Assembly: GCF_004770475.1 (NCBI RefSeq)
Contig: NZ_RQHK01000017.1
Location: forward strand, 682,001-746,000
Direction of reading: 5' to 3'
From: Leptospira mtsangambouensis
GTDB taxonomy: Bacteria > Spirochaetota > Leptospiria > Leptospirales > Leptospiraceae
Length of the DNA stretch: 64,000 bases
Both the position numbers and the translations under genes were made by a program. The number at the start of each line of letters is the position of its first letter. The stretch's first letter is position 1. The notes under the pieces were generated by a model. That model saw only the letters and a program-made list of their open reading frames with translations. It was not told the DNA's origin and did no database searches. Shown here piece after piece: positions 53,248 through 63,721 of this stretch.

Positions 53248-55932
53248 ATGAAATCACAGCTACCTGACCGTTACGATCCCGAATCTGTAGAGCCCAAATG
53301 GATAAAAACCTGGGAAGAAAAAAAAACCTTCGCGCCTGACACTTCTCGCAAAGAAACATTTTCGATCGTCATCCCTCCACCAAACGTTACAGGGAATTTA
53401 CACATTGGTCATGCACTCAATCATACCATCCAAGACATCATCATTCGTATCGAACGTAAAAAAGGTAAAAATGTAGTTTGGGTTCCCGGAATGGACCACG
53501 CTGGCATTGCCACACAAGTGGTTGTGGAACGTGAGTTAGGAAAAGAAGGAAAGTCTAGAACCGATTTTACTCGCGAAGGATTTATCGAAAAAGTTTGGGA
53601 ATGGAAGGCACACTCTGGTGGAATGATAGCCAAGCAACAACGGTTACTCGGTGAATCAGTCGATTGGTCGCGCGAACGGTTTACCTTTGATGAAGGACTT
53701 TCCAAAGCAGTCATTAAAGTATTTCGTAGTTTGTATGATGAAGGATTGATTTACCGTGGCGAACGAATCATCAACTGGTGTCCGGTTACAAAAACTGCTA
53801 TCTCAGACATTGAAGTAGAGTATAAAGAAAAACAGGGCAAACTCTATCATATCAAATATCCAAAAGCAGAGTTTCAATCCAAAGATCCAAAAACTCTTAA
53901 CAAGGGCGAATACATCGTTGTCGCAACCACAAGACCCGAAACCATGTTTGGTGACGTGGCTGTTTGTGCCCATCCAGATGACGCACGTTATACGGATTTA
54001 AAGGGTAAGTTTGTATTTTTACCAATTGCGGGAAAAGAGATTCCCGTTTTGTTCGATTCCTTTGTAGATAAAGAATTTGGATCGGGGCTTGTGAAGATCA
54101 CTCCGGCCCATGACATCAATGACTATGAAGCGGGACTTCGTTTGAAACTCACTCCACTCAACATTATGAACTTGGATGGGACTTTAAACGAACATACAGG
54201 TAAATACAATGGACTCGACCGGTTCGAAGCTCGCAAACGAGTTGTGGAAGAACTCGAAACGAATGGTTATATTGAAAAAATAGAAACTCATATCCATAGT
54301 GTAGGTCACAACCAAAGAGGGGGAGCGGTCATCGAACCGTTGTTATCGACTCAGTGGTTTGTAAAAATTGAATCCCTTGCTAAACCTGCCATTGAAGTTG
54401 TGAAATCTGGAAAGGTTCAATTCCAACCAAAGATGTGGGAAAAAACATACTTTGAGTGGATGGAAAATATCCGTGATTGGTGTATTTCTCGCCAACTTTG
54501 GTGGGGTCATAGAATTCCTGCTTATTATGCACCAAATGGTGAGATGGTGGTTGCTGAATCCATCGAAGAAGCAGTATCTCTATTTTCTAAAAAAGGTGTG
54601 AATGTCACAAAAGAGACCATCAAACAAGATGAAGACGTTTTAGATACTTGGTTCTCTTCCGGACTTTGGCCTTTCACTGTATTTGGTTGGCCTGAAAATT
54701 CGGAAGAACTCAAACAATACTATCCTACCTCCGTTCTCGTGACGGGATTTGATATCATCTTCTTCTGGGTCGCTCGGATGATAATGAATGGTCTTAAATT
54801 TATGGGGGATGTTCCTTTCCAAAAGGTTCTCATCCATGGCCTTGTTCGTGATAAAGATGGTAAGAAGTTTAGTAAGTCCCTTGGAAACGTAGTAGATCCT
54901 TTGGATATGATGACTAAATACGGAACCGATTCGTTTCGATTTTTTCTCGCAGCCGTTTTGCCGGAAGGAAAGGACATTCTTTTCGACGAATCACGGTTAG
55001 ACGGCTATAGGTCTTTCTGTAATAAAATTTGGAACTCAAGCCGGTTTATATTTATGAACCTACCGGAAGAGTTCACGACCAAAGAACCAGATATTAATTC
55101 TTTAGAAGATACTGACCTTTGGGTTTTGAATGAATTTGATCGGATGCTTAGTAAGTATGAAAAAGCCTATTCTGGTTATCTTTTTTTTGAAATGGCAAAT
55201 GCTGTTTATGATTTTGTTTGGGGATCGTTCTGTGATTGGTATTTGGAATTAACCAAAGCTCGTGTGTATGGGAATGTAACCCCCGAATCACAAGAAAAAG
55301 CGCGGTTTGTGCTTGTGAGTGTTTTGAAAAAATCGCTCGGGCTTTTACATCCGTTTATGCCATTCATCACGGAAGAAATTCATTCCTTGCTTGATCCAAC
55401 AGAACTTGCAAAAACAGAATTTCCAAAACCATATGGAGTTTCTGATTCCGCACCGGCTGTAGTTCGTATGGAACTTGTGCGAGAGATCATCACAAAGATT
55501 CGTAACATGCGCGCAGAACTCGGAGTCAAACCTGAGAAAAAATGTAAGGTCATCATCAAGTGTAGCCATAAAGAATTAAAAGAAATGATGGAAAGAGAAA
55601 TCAAATCCATCCTCCAACTTTCCAAAGCAGAAAGTTTGGAATTTTTAGATTCTTATGAAGCAAAAAATACAGATTCCGTAGGTGCTTTTTCCATCGGAGA
55701 AATTTTTCTTCCTTTGGAAGGTATTTTTGATTTTGAAAAAGAAAAACAACGATTGGAAAAAGAGAAAAAACAAATCCAATTGGAAATGGAAAAGTTGGAA
55801 AACAAAATCAACAATCCATCTTTCTTAGAAAAAGCAAAACCGGATGTGGTCGAAAAAGAAAGAGAAAAGTATAATACTTGGAAAGAAAAACTAGATAGTA
55901 CGGTAAGGGCTTTAGAAAAAATTGGAACATAA
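53248..55932 (+). CDS. valS: Valyl-tRNA synthetase
   Basis: ValRS (894 residues) charges tRNA-Val. The HIGH motif is in [18 protein letters not shown] (about residue 45-60), and KFSKS (KMSKS equivalent) is in [15 protein letters not shown] (about 540). The editing (CP1) domain between them has [13 protein letters not shown] and [16 protein letters not shown]. The C-terminus is the usual coiled-coil arm ([26 protein letters not shown]). ATG 53248 has no strong ribosome site. The gene's end overlaps purD by 11 bases. Confidence 0.95.
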   Translation: MKSQLPDRYDPESVEPKWIKTWEEKKTFAPDTSRKETFSIVIPPPNVTGNLHIGHALNHTIQDIIIRIERKKGKNVVWVPGMDHAGIATQVVVERELGKEGKSRTDFTREGFIEKVWEWKAHSGGMIAKQQRLLGESVDWSRERFTFDEGLSKAVIKVFRSLYDEGLIYRGERIINWCPVTKTAISDIEVEYKEKQGKLYHIKYPKAEFQSKDPKTLNKGEYIVVATTRPETMFGDVAVCAHPDDARYTDLKGKFVFLPIAGKEIPVLFDSFVDKEFGSGLVKITPAHDINDYEAGLRLKLTPLNIMNLDGTLNEHTGKYNGLDRFEARKRVVEELETNGYIEKIETHIHSVGHNQRGGAVIEPLLSTQWFVKIESLAKPAIEVVKSGKVQFQPKMWEKTYFEWMENIRDWCISRQLWWGHRIPAYYAPNGEMVVAESIEEAVSLFSKKGVNVTKETIKQDEDVLDTWFSSGLWPFTVFGWPENSEELKQYYPTSVLVTGFDIIFFWVARMIMNGLKFMGDVPFQKVLIHGLVRDKDGKKFSKSLGNVVDPLDMMTKYGTDSFRFFLAAVLPEGKDILFDESRLDGYRSFCNKIWNSSRFIFMNLPEEFTTKEPDINSLEDTDLWVLNEFDRMLSKYEKAYSGYLFFEMANAVYDFVWGSFCDWYLELTKARVYGNVTPESQEKARFVLVSVLKKSLGLLHPFMPFITEEIHSLLDPTELAKTEFPKPYGVSDSAPAVVRMELVREIITKIRNMRAELGVKPEKKCKVIIKCSHKELKEMMEREIKSILQLSKAESLEFLDSYEAKNTDSVGAFSIGEIFLPLEGIFDFEKEKQRLEKEKKQIQLEMEKLENKINNPSFLEKAKPDVVEKEREKYNTWKEKLDSTVRALEKIGT

Positions 55933-57199
55933 ATTTAAAGTTTTACTCATTGGGAGTGGCGGAAGAGAACATGCGTTAGCGGATGCCATCTCTAAATCAA
56001 AATCTTTGGAATCGCTTAAAGTGTTTCCAGGGAACGGTGGTTTTTCAAAAGAAATCTTATTGGATCCAAAGGACATATCCATCACGGATAAATCCAAATT
56101 TTTTGATTATATAAAATCTTCGGGAACAAATCTTGTTGTGGTTGGCCCAGAAGATCCTCTTGTGAACGGACTTTCTGATTGGTGTGCTGAAATAGGTATC
56201 CCTTGTTTTGGACCTTCTGCTTATTGTGCGCAAGTGGAAGGAAGTAAACATTTTGCCAAAGAAATGATGAAACGGGCCAAAGTTCCTACGGCTTCTTTTG
56301 CTGTGTTTACAGATCATGAGTCTGCTTGGAGTTATGCCCAAAAAGAAATTTTACCTTTGGTTGTCAAAGCGGATGGCCTTGCAGCTGGAAAGGGTGTCAC
56401 TGTTGCTTTCGAAATGAAGGAAGTGAAACAGGCGTTAGATGAAATCTTTTTAGAATCAAAGTTTGGGGAAAGTGGTAATAAAGTAGTTTTGGAATCCTTT
56501 TTAGAAGGAGAAGAAGCATCTCTTTTTGTCATTACCGATGGGGAAAGGTATATGTGCCTTCCTGCGGCCCAAGACCACAAACGAGCTTATGATGGCGACA
56601 TTGGTCCAAACACAGGTGGGATGGGTGCTTATGCCCCGGCACCGATTGTCACAGATTCTGTTCTTACAAAAGTAAAGGAACTCGTCATCGAACCGATGTT
56701 AGCTGATTTTAGATCGGCAGGCCATCCTTATAAAGGACTTCTTTATGTTGGTCTTATGATTACCAAAGAAGGAAATCCCAATGTAGTGGAATTTAACTGT
56801 CGTTTTGGAGATCCAGAAACTCAGTGTGTACTTCGTTTGTTGGATGAAGATATTTTACCTATTTTTTATGCCTCTGCCATGGGCAACCTCCCGGAGAGAA
56901 ATCTAAAACTAAAAGAGGGATCCTCTGCCATTGTGGTGCTTGCAGCGAAAGGATATCCGGACGCCCCACAGAAAGGAATGCCTTTAGAGATTCCGCCAAA
57001 CGAGGGGAATGTGGTGGTTTACCATGCAGGAACGAAAAGCCAAGAAAACCAAATTTTGGCAAATGGTGGACGAATTCTCGGAATCACTTCTTTTGGAAAT
57101 TCTCTAAAAGATGCAATTAATGATTGTTATGCGTTTCTAGGAAAAATCAAAGCTCCAGATACATTTTATAGAAAAGACATAGGAAGGCGTGCTCTCTAA
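55922..57199 (+). CDS. purD: Phosphoribosylamine-glycine ligase
   Basis: GAR synthetase (425 residues) joins glycine to phosphoribosylamine in purine synthesis. It shows [16 protein letters not shown] at the N-terminus, the ATP-grasp part [14 protein letters not shown] and the signature [24 protein letters not shown] is the conserved motif. The start is TTG at 55922 inside the end of valS (11-base overlap); no ATG is near. The stop overlaps the next gene by one base (TAATG). Confidence 0.94.
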   Translation: MEHKFKVLLIGSGGREHALADAISKSKSLESLKVFPGNGGFSKEILLDPKDISITDKSKFFDYIKSSGTNLVVVGPEDPLVNGLSDWCAEIGIPCFGPSAYCAQVEGSKHFAKEMMKRAKVPTASFAVFTDHESAWSYAQKEILPLVVKADGLAAGKGVTVAFEMKEVKQALDEIFLESKFGESGNKVVLESFLEGEEASLFVITDGERYMCLPAAQDHKRAYDGDIGPNTGGMGAYAPAPIVTDSVLTKVKELVIEPMLADFRSAGHPYKGLLYVGLMITKEGNPNVVEFNCRFGDPETQCVLRLLDEDILPIFYASAMGNLPERNLKLKEGSSAIVVLAAKGYPDAPQKGMPLEIPPNEGNVVVYHAGTKSQENQILANGGRILGITSFGNSLKDAINDCYAFLGKIKAPDTFYRKDIGRRAL

Positions 57200-58038
57200 T
57201 GCCATTTAGTATCTCTGGAAATTTTAAAAATTGTGAACGTGTTAGCCTTCGCAATTTTGAAAAACATCTAGGGATCATTTTGTCTGAAAACCAAACCCAA
57301 CTCCAACAACATCTTATGATTCGCCGTGCCCTTCAAAACTTAAGTGGATCGGTAAGTGTGCTTTCGGGTCTTAGTCGTCAAGAGTTGTTATCGTTTATTT
57401 TTATCCTCACGCAGTTTGGTGATATCATTCGTTCGGAAACTCCACCTGAGTACCTTCAATTAGAATCCATCCCTTATGTGATTGAATGGGCCAAAGGCCA
57501 TTATATGATCCCGATGGAAATTTTAGAACATCTTGCTCATGAAAGGATATTCAAAGACCAAGGTTATTTGTTTGCACTGATTCCAGCTTTATCCATCAAA
57601 GAAAAAAAATCTTGGATTCGTTGGATTGGTGTGGATTTTGAAAAGGGTGGAGACCGGGATTTAAACTTTGAAATTTATTCTCAGTGTCGTGTTTTGCAAA
57701 AACCTTTCCTTGGTAAGTCGCTAGTCCAAGAATCGGAAATTCGTTTGGAACAAATTTGGCCACGCGGCAAAAACGAATACATCGATTGGTTTTATAAAGG
57801 TCTTTCTACTTTTTATTATTCTATGGAAGAAATGAGCAGAAAAGAAAAAGATCCTTTTTTACTCCATGTCATTGAACTCATTAAGTCAGGTAAATTCATA
57901 CTCAAACGTTTGCCTGATACATACGGAAAAGAATCAAGTTATTCTCTTGTGGGAACTGTAGAGGGAAATACTCCGCAGCTCAGAGAAACAACATTCCAAT
58001 GGGAAGTGGAACGTCTCCGCAAAGATTCTTTGTTTTAA
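57199..58038 (+). CDS. Hypothetical protein
   Basis: A 279-residue cytosolic protein that starts at the overlap TAATG with purD. It is helical in the first half ([45 protein letters not shown]) and mixed in the second half ([20 protein letters not shown]). No family, signal peptide or catalytic motif is recognised. It sits between a purine gene and prfB, and the overlap suggests co-expression with purD. Role unknown. Confidence 0.65.
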   Translation: MPFSISGNFKNCERVSLRNFEKHLGIILSENQTQLQQHLMIRRALQNLSGSVSVLSGLSRQELLSFIFILTQFGDIIRSETPPEYLQLESIPYVIEWAKGHYMIPMEILEHLAHERIFKDQGYLFALIPALSIKEKKSWIRWIGVDFEKGGDRDLNFEIYSQCRVLQKPFLGKSLVQESEIRLEQIWPRGKNEYIDWFYKGLSTFYYSMEEMSRKEKDPFLLHVIELIKSGKFILKRLPDTYGKESSYSLVGTVEGNTPQLRETTFQWEVERLRKDSLF

Positions 58039-58063
58039 AACTTCCACTTCGGATTTACGCATT

Positions 58064-59191
58064 ATGGATAGATCACTAAAAGACTTAAAAAAACAAACAT
58101 CAGAAATGATTGAGACTTTCCAATCCTATTGGACTGCACAAAATTTCCAAGAAGACTACGACCGTTTATCTTCACTCATTGAAAAAGCAAACGATCCCAA
58201 ATTATGGGACTCACCAGACCAAGCAAAAACAGTCACTCAAAAACGAAACGAGTTACAACTAAAGTTAGATCCTTGGTTGGATTTAAAAAAGGAACTGATT
58301 GATTTTCCTGATTTGATTGAACTTACATCCGAAGAAATGGGTGAGGCGGGATTAAAATCATTAAACGATGACTTTGATCGAATGTTTGAAACATTTGAAA
58401 ACTTGCAAATGTTAGATGCCCTTGCTGGTAAAGATGATGGTAAAGCTGCTTTTATCAATATCCATCCTGGTGCTGGTGGAACGGAATCTCAAGACTGGGC
58501 TGATATGTTACTGCGAATGTACACAAGGTTTTGTGAACAAAAAGGGTATCGTGCGGAACTTGTAGACTACCAACCGGGTGAAACTGCGGGAATCAAAAAC
58601 GCTACGCTTTACATCCAAGGGGATCATCCCTTTGGTTATCTAAAATGTGAATCCGGAGTCCATAGACTTGTTCGGATCTCTCCTTTTGATTCTAATAAAA
58701 GAAGACATACTTCTTTTGCTTCTGTCTATGTAACGCCGGAAGTGGATGACGACATCCAAGTAAACATCGAAGAAAAAGACCTACGTGTGGATGTGTATCG
58801 TTCTTCTGGTGCTGGGGGACAGCACGTCAACACAACAGACTCTGCTGTGCGAATCACACATATTCCTACTGGTGTTGTGGTCTCTTGCCAAATGGAAAGA
58901 TCACAAATCAAAAACCGTGATACAGCGATGAAGATGCTTCGTGCTCGTTTGTATGAAATGGAAAAACAAAAAGCTGAAGAAGAAAACGCTAAAAAAGCGG
59001 GTGAAAAACGTGATATCTCTTGGGGTTCGCAAATTCGAAGTTATGTGTTCCATCCATACAATTTGGTAAAAGACCATAGAACCGATTTTGAAACTGGGAA
59101 CGTCCACGCAGTGATGGACGGAGACTTGGAAGATTTTATCATTGCTTACTTAAAATACCTGACAAACCAAAAGGCAAACGCAAAAGTATAA
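58064..59191 (+). CDS. prfB: Peptide chain release factor 2
   Basis: RF2 (375 residues) ends translation at UGA and UAA. The anticodon-like tripeptide SPF is in [16 protein letters not shown] (about residue 206), and the GGQ motif is in [17 protein letters not shown] (about 250). The frame is continuous from ATG 58064, with no in-frame TGA and no CTTTGAC slip site near codon 25, so it lacks the +1 programmed frameshift that controls RF2 in many bacteria. It is followed closely by the AAA+ regulator gene. Confidence 0.93.
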   Translation: MDRSLKDLKKQTSEMIETFQSYWTAQNFQEDYDRLSSLIEKANDPKLWDSPDQAKTVTQKRNELQLKLDPWLDLKKELIDFPDLIELTSEEMGEAGLKSLNDDFDRMFETFENLQMLDALAGKDDGKAAFINIHPGAGGTESQDWADMLLRMYTRFCEQKGYRAELVDYQPGETAGIKNATLYIQGDHPFGYLKCESGVHRLVRISPFDSNKRRHTSFASVYVTPEVDDDIQVNIEEKDLRVDVYRSSGAGGQHVNTTDSAVRITHIPTGVVVSCQMERSQIKNRDTAMKMLRARLYEMEKQKAEEENAKKAGEKRDISWGSQIRSYVFHPYNLVKDHRTDFETGNVHAVMDGDLEDFIIAYLKYLTNQKANAKV

Positions 59192-59195
59192 CCAA

Positions 59196-60692
59196 ATGTC
59201 TGTAAAACAGGATATTTCCGGTGCTCTAAGGAAAATCCAAAAAGAAATTCAACAACTTCCGAATATTACGGATCGATTGAATTTCATTTTGGATATGACT
59301 CTGACTTTGTTTGGAGCCTCTACCGGTAGTATTTCCATTATGGACCAGGAAGAAAAAGTCCTTACCATTGTGGCCGCAAAAGGGATGGATTGGGAGAAAA
59401 AAATTGCTGCCAAACTTCCATTCAACTTGGGTGTGACTGGGCGCGCGGCCTCCACCAGAGAAATTATCTATGTTCCCGATGTAACTTTAGATAAAGATTA
59501 TGTAAAACTTATTGAAACGGTTCGTTCGGAACTTGCTATCCCTCTGTTAACAAGAGATTCGACAGTTGGAGTTTTAAACTTAGAATCGGATAAGGTTAAT
59601 TTTTTCTCATCCGATATCATCAACCAAGCTACATTATTTGCCTCTCAATTAACAATTGTTATTTTGGAAGAACGAATAGCAAAAGAAGCATTTGAAAAAT
59701 CGAAAAGAGAAGAGGATCCTGTTGAAGAAATTCTTGGTTATGACCCGAGTATTTTATTTTTAAAACATAGAATTCGCCAAGTGGGTCCCTCCGATACTTC
59801 GGTGATGATCATTGGAGAAGAAGGGGCTGGTAAAAAACTTGTCGCCAAAGCCTTACATTATATCTCTCAAAGAAAAAATGGTCCTTTCCTTACTGTAGAT
59901 TGTTCGGGACTTAGTTATGAATTATTGGAAGCTGAGTTATTTGGTTCCCAAAGTGGAAAAATTTTTAATCCAGGAAAATTAGAACAAGCCAATGGGGGTT
60001 CGTTGTACATTGAATCCATTGGTGATTTACCAACCAATCTACAAACAAAACTCTTTCATACAATTAGAGACAAAACGATTCCGATTCCTTCGACCAAAAA
60101 GAAGGATGAGGTTTTAAACATTCGAATTTTTACAGGTAGTAAAAGGGATTTATTAGAAGATATCCAGAAAGAAACTTTTTCGATGGATTTGTATTACCGC
60201 CTAGCGGAGGTTCCATTACGGATGCCCCCATTACGAGAAAGAAGAGGGGATGTTCCTCTACTTGCACATCATTTTTTATACCAATACAACAAACAATATG
60301 GAAGGAACAAAACCTTCTCCACTGATGCGCTCAAAGCACTCACAGGAATGCCTTGGAGTGGGAATGTGAGACAATTACAAAGTGTGATTCAATATGCAGT
60401 TCTTGTCCCACCGGAATCGGTTTTGGAACCTCATTCATTTCTGCAAGATGGGAAACGAGAAACTGAGGTTCCGGCGAAGGTCCAGAGTTTTAGTCTGGGA
60501 ACAGAAATTTTATCTCCTTCGGAAAATTTATCTCTCAACATTGCCATTGAAAGGTTGGAGGCAATTTGGATCAAAGAGGCCTTCCAACGAGTCTCCACAC
60601 AGGAAGAAGCAGCCAAACTTTTGGGAATTAGCCGAGGTTCTTTGCAGTATAAGATCAAAAATAACCAATTTCTGGACGGATTCAACACCTAA
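59196..60692 (+). CDS. GAF/AAA+/Fis-type regulator lacking the sigma54 GAFTGA loop
   Basis: A 498-residue protein in the layout of bacterial enhancer-binding proteins: GAF domain (about 20-165), AAA+ domain (about 185-415) and a Fis-type helix-turn-helix (about 450-498, EEAAKLLGISRGSLQYKI). Walker A (GEEGAGKKLVAKALH) and the arginine region (FSMDLYYRL, PPLRERRGDVP) are kept. But where NtrC has GHEKGAFTGAN...RFEQA, this has GSQSGKIFNPGKLEQA: the GAFTGA contact loop is gone with a ~5-residue deletion. Walker B reads SLYIESIGD in place of TLFLDEIGD. Contact with sigma54 and ATP hydrolysis are doubtful. Confidence 0.85.
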   Translation: MSVKQDISGALRKIQKEIQQLPNITDRLNFILDMTLTLFGASTGSISIMDQEEKVLTIVAAKGMDWEKKIAAKLPFNLGVTGRAASTREIIYVPDVTLDKDYVKLIETVRSELAIPLLTRDSTVGVLNLESDKVNFFSSDIINQATLFASQLTIVILEERIAKEAFEKSKREEDPVEEILGYDPSILFLKHRIRQVGPSDTSVMIIGEEGAGKKLVAKALHYISQRKNGPFLTVDCSGLSYELLEAELFGSQSGKIFNPGKLEQANGGSLYIESIGDLPTNLQTKLFHTIRDKTIPIPSTKKKDEVLNIRIFTGSKRDLLEDIQKETFSMDLYYRLAEVPLRMPPLRERRGDVPLLAHHFLYQYNKQYGRNKTFSTDALKALTGMPWSGNVRQLQSVIQYAVLVPPESVLEPHSFLQDGKRETEVPAKVQSFSLGTEILSPSENLSLNIAIERLEAIWIKEAFQRVSTQEEAAKLLGISRGSLQYKIKNNQFLDGFNT

Positions 60693-60754
60693 AGTCCAGA
60701 AAAGAATGGATAGATTGGCCTTACCTGTCGATATGATTACTAAGGAGCTTTCAC

Positions 60755-61807
60755 GTGGCAGATAGTTATTACCGTACCATCAGTGGTAAACATTATGATA
60801 ATGAATTGTTAGAAATTGCTGAAAAAGCCACCAAACGTAGCAAAGCTCCCATTGGCAAAAATATTGCAAAAACCTTATTTGATGCCATCAAAGATGGTGG
60901 TGATTATACAGATGTTGAAAAACGTACTGTAAAATACATTCGAGATAATTTTAAATTTTCACCGGAAGCAGATGAATACCTTCGTTCCGAAATTCGTAAA
61001 TGGGCCGCTAAAATCTCAGTTCCTGCTGCTAAGAAAAAATCTTCTACTAAAGCATCTGCGAAAAAAGAAAACACAACAAAACGAAGCTCTGCTCGTGCTC
61101 TTAAGGCTTCCGATGAAGGATTCACTCCTTACACTGAAAGTTATGAATTTGGGGAAACTTCTCATGACGAAGTAGCGCCAACACCGGAATACAATGAACT
61201 AGTTGCTTTGAATAAATTTCAAATCACACCAAGACAAAATCGTATCGGAAGATTGATCTTACTGGGACTGGTTCTCGTATTTTTTATTGTTCTAATTATT
61301 TTTGGAATCCGTAGTTGCAATCGTAGTTCGAAATCGCAAACCACAACCTCAGGTCAAAGTTTGAATGGTTCCTCCGATCTGGGCACTCGTTCTTTGGAAC
61401 GCGTGGAGTTATCACAAGGAAAAGTTTCGGATCAGTTTGAATCCAGAGCTTCTGCCATTCGTTATATCAATGACTTACAAATTCGTTTCATCAAACAAAG
61501 TATGCAAACAGAAGACAGTGCGAGTGATAAAATCGCAACCCTAGCGGAAGCATTAAAGTCATATCCAGGGATTCGTGTTCGAGTGAAAGGACATACTTGT
61601 TTTATTGGTGAGATGGATGAAAACAAAATCCTATCTGATGAACGTGCTAAGTTTATTTTTGATGAACTAGTAAAAAATGGCGTCAGTGCGACTCAACTCG
61701 ACTATCGCGGGTTTGGTGAAACAGCAGAAATTGAATCCAATTCTACAGAAGCCGGTCGAATCAAAAATAGACGGGTTGATTTTACTGTTCTATCGGTAAC
61801 AGAATAA
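60755..61807 (+). CDS. OmpA-domain protein with cytosolic N-terminus
   Basis: A 350-residue protein. An N-terminal cytosolic part (about 1-85) shows SGKHYDNELLEIAEKATKRS, and a Lys/Ser-rich linker (AAKKKSSTKASAKK, about 90-115) precedes a membrane helix (about 163-185). The C-terminal OmpA-like domain (about 240-350) has the family's VRVKGHTCFIGEMDENKILSDERAK and YRGFGETAE with the IKNRRVDFTVL end. It would bind peptidoglycan on the outside while its N-terminus sits inside. GTG 60755 has TAAGGAG seven bases upstream. Confidence 0.78.
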   Translation: MADSYYRTISGKHYDNELLEIAEKATKRSKAPIGKNIAKTLFDAIKDGGDYTDVEKRTVKYIRDNFKFSPEADEYLRSEIRKWAAKISVPAAKKKSSTKASAKKENTTKRSSARALKASDEGFTPYTESYEFGETSHDEVAPTPEYNELVALNKFQITPRQNRIGRLILLGLVLVFFIVLIIFGIRSCNRSSKSQTTTSGQSLNGSSDLGTRSLERVELSQGKVSDQFESRASAIRYINDLQIRFIKQSMQTEDSASDKIATLAEALKSYPGIRVRVKGHTCFIGEMDENKILSDERAKFIFDELVKNGVSATQLDYRGFGETAEIESNSTEAGRIKNRRVDFTVLSVTE

Positions 61808-61816
61808 CCGAACTAG

Positions 61817-63721
61817 TTACAACATTCGATAGAGTGATTTTGTTAGCATCCGTTTGGTAGACTGAACGGATGTATATAGTCCTTCATACAATAACAAAGA
61901 TTTTTTTGCCACAGCTAGCCTTGCATTTTCTTTTTCTTCCAAAGTCAATTGGTCGTCATAACCTTCGGTGATGGTTAAAATCACTCTTTGGATTCCTAAA
62001 CTTAAAATTTCATTTAAACCTTTTTTTCCAGATACTTGTTCATCGATTAGGTCCATTTGTTTGATGTCTTCTGTAAAAGTTTTCGGATTGATTTGGTTTA
62101 ATTTGATTTGGTTGTAAATTCTTTGTGAAACATTAAGTCCTCGTTTCACAGTGGATGCAAATTCTAATAAGGCTTCCGTTGTGGACTTTATTTCTGAAAC
62201 CAATTGGTTCTTTTGAAAAAAAGAAGAATCTTCTTTTAGTTTGGATTGGATTTTTTGACGAACCGCATCGACCAAAATTTTTTCTTTTTCTACTTCTTCC
62301 TTACCATCAGGAAATACTTTAGAAAATTCGGAATGGAGGATTCCTTCTAGTTTGGCACCAAACTTAGTGAGATTGGTCCAAGGATTTTCTTTTGAATGGT
62401 CTTCGAACCATTTTTTAAAGATTAACATTTTTTCATTGGTGATATACGTCTCACCTAAGTTTCCTGTTACTTTTTTTTGAGGTAAGGCAAACAGCTGTTT
62501 GTAGTTATGTTTTTCCCGACGGAACTTTCTGGATTCTAAATAGTTCAACCGTTCTTCGAGGACTGCTCCTTTGGAATGAGCAAGACCTTTGGTAAAACTC
62601 AAATCTTGGCCCACCAAAAAAACAGATCGTGCCCCCATAAGAGTGGCGAGACTTGCAGCATTGGTGGAAACAGAACCACCAAAAGGTACAGAACCAATTT
62701 CACCATCGCCCGTTCTTTCCAGTAGTCCAATCAGAGGAAAGGGAGAAGAGGTCACAAAACCTTTGTTTGGTCCTTTGTCTAACCTCAAACTCAAATAAGT
62801 GGATGTGGGATCAAAAATGAGAATCCCATCTCCAGAATAATCTTCCAGGTATTGACTATTTAAGGCCTGCGGGTCGACTGAAAAAATCAAATCAGGATCA
62901 ACACCAAAAGAGGTGAGGATGGGAAGAGCAGTGTCTACTGCAAGGAGAAGAAACTGGTTTCTATACTTAGTTAAATCATGTATGGATTCGGAAAGGCTTG
63001 GACCTGCACCACAAACAACAATAGAGATTCCTTCTGCAATTCCAAACAGATCGGAAACCGGACGGAACTTCGACAATTCAGGCAGGTTGTAACAAATATT
63101 TTTGGCCCAAATTTTTTCAAATCTGGTGAGGGTAGCAAGGTTCACATCTTTTTTGTGAAACATCTGTTCGGCGGTATGTCGGAGTTTTAAATAATCGGAT
63201 TCTCTCCATTGCCAAGAGCCACGGTGAGGAACAAAACTAATAGGATGTGTTCCTTTTCCTTTGACAGCATCGGAGAGTTGGTCTTCTAATCCTTCTCCTG
63301 TGATGAGGATTAGTTTTCCTTCTAACAATGGTTTGGAAAAATCAAAAATTTGAAATGCTTCTTTAATAAAGAAATGATGTGGTTCCATCCAAATGATGGT
63401 TACTTTTTCTCTTTCTATGAGGTAAGGAAGAATATATCCAAGGCCAGCACCAAACAATAAATAAATGCGTTCACTTCCATCATGAGGAAGTTCTGTGGCA
63501 AATCGTTCCGCCTCTTTTTTGGGATCAAACCGGCTATGGATCCAAACTCCTTCTAATTCTAAAGTGGGATCTCCGGTTTTGGACTTTGTTAGTTGATAAG
63601 ATAAATTGGATTCTGAATCTAAAGATTTGCTCACATCAGATTTTGTATCTGAATTTTGAATGAGTTCCGCTAACTGGGAAGGTAAAGCAGCAAGATTTTT
63701 ATCCAGATAAATTTTGTTCAC
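61817..63721 (-). CDS. DUF115 (MAF_flag10-like) protein
   Basis: A 634-residue protein of the DUF115/MptE-like group, found in flagellar glycosylation (Maf) proteins. It shows VVCGAGPSLSESIHDL with its Gly-rich loop, LLAVDTALPILTSFGVDPDLIFSVDP and GGSVSTNAASLATLMG, with LVGQDLSFTKGLAHSKG after it. In other species Maf proteins move sialic-like sugars to flagellin. The start is GTG 63721, directly after the PASTA gene stop. The flagellar role here is inferred only from the family. Confidence 0.8.
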   Translation of the reverse strand: MNKIYLDKNLAALPSQLAELIQNSDTKSDVSKSLDSESNLSYQLTKSKTGDPTLELEGVWIHSRFDPKKEAERFATELPHDGSERIYLLFGAGLGYILPYLIEREKVTIIWMEPHHFFIKEAFQIFDFSKPLLEGKLILITGEGLEDQLSDAVKGKGTHPISFVPHRGSWQWRESDYLKLRHTAEQMFHKKDVNLATLTRFEKIWAKNICYNLPELSKFRPVSDLFGIAEGISIVVCGAGPSLSESIHDLTKYRNQFLLLAVDTALPILTSFGVDPDLIFSVDPQALNSQYLEDYSGDGILIFDPTSTYLSLRLDKGPNKGFVTSSPFPLIGLLERTGDGEIGSVPFGGSVSTNAASLATLMGARSVFLVGQDLSFTKGLAHSKGAVLEERLNYLESRKFRREKHNYKQLFALPQKKVTGNLGETYITNEKMLIFKKWFEDHSKENPWTNLTKFGAKLEGILHSEFSKVFPDGKEEVEKEKILVDAVRQKIQSKLKEDSSFFQKNQLVSEIKSTTEALLEFASTVKRGLNVSQRIYNQIKLNQINPKTFTEDIKQMDLIDEQVSGKKGLNEILSLGIQRVILTITEGYDDQLTLEEKENARLAVAKKSLLLYEGLYTSVQSTKRMLTKSLYRML

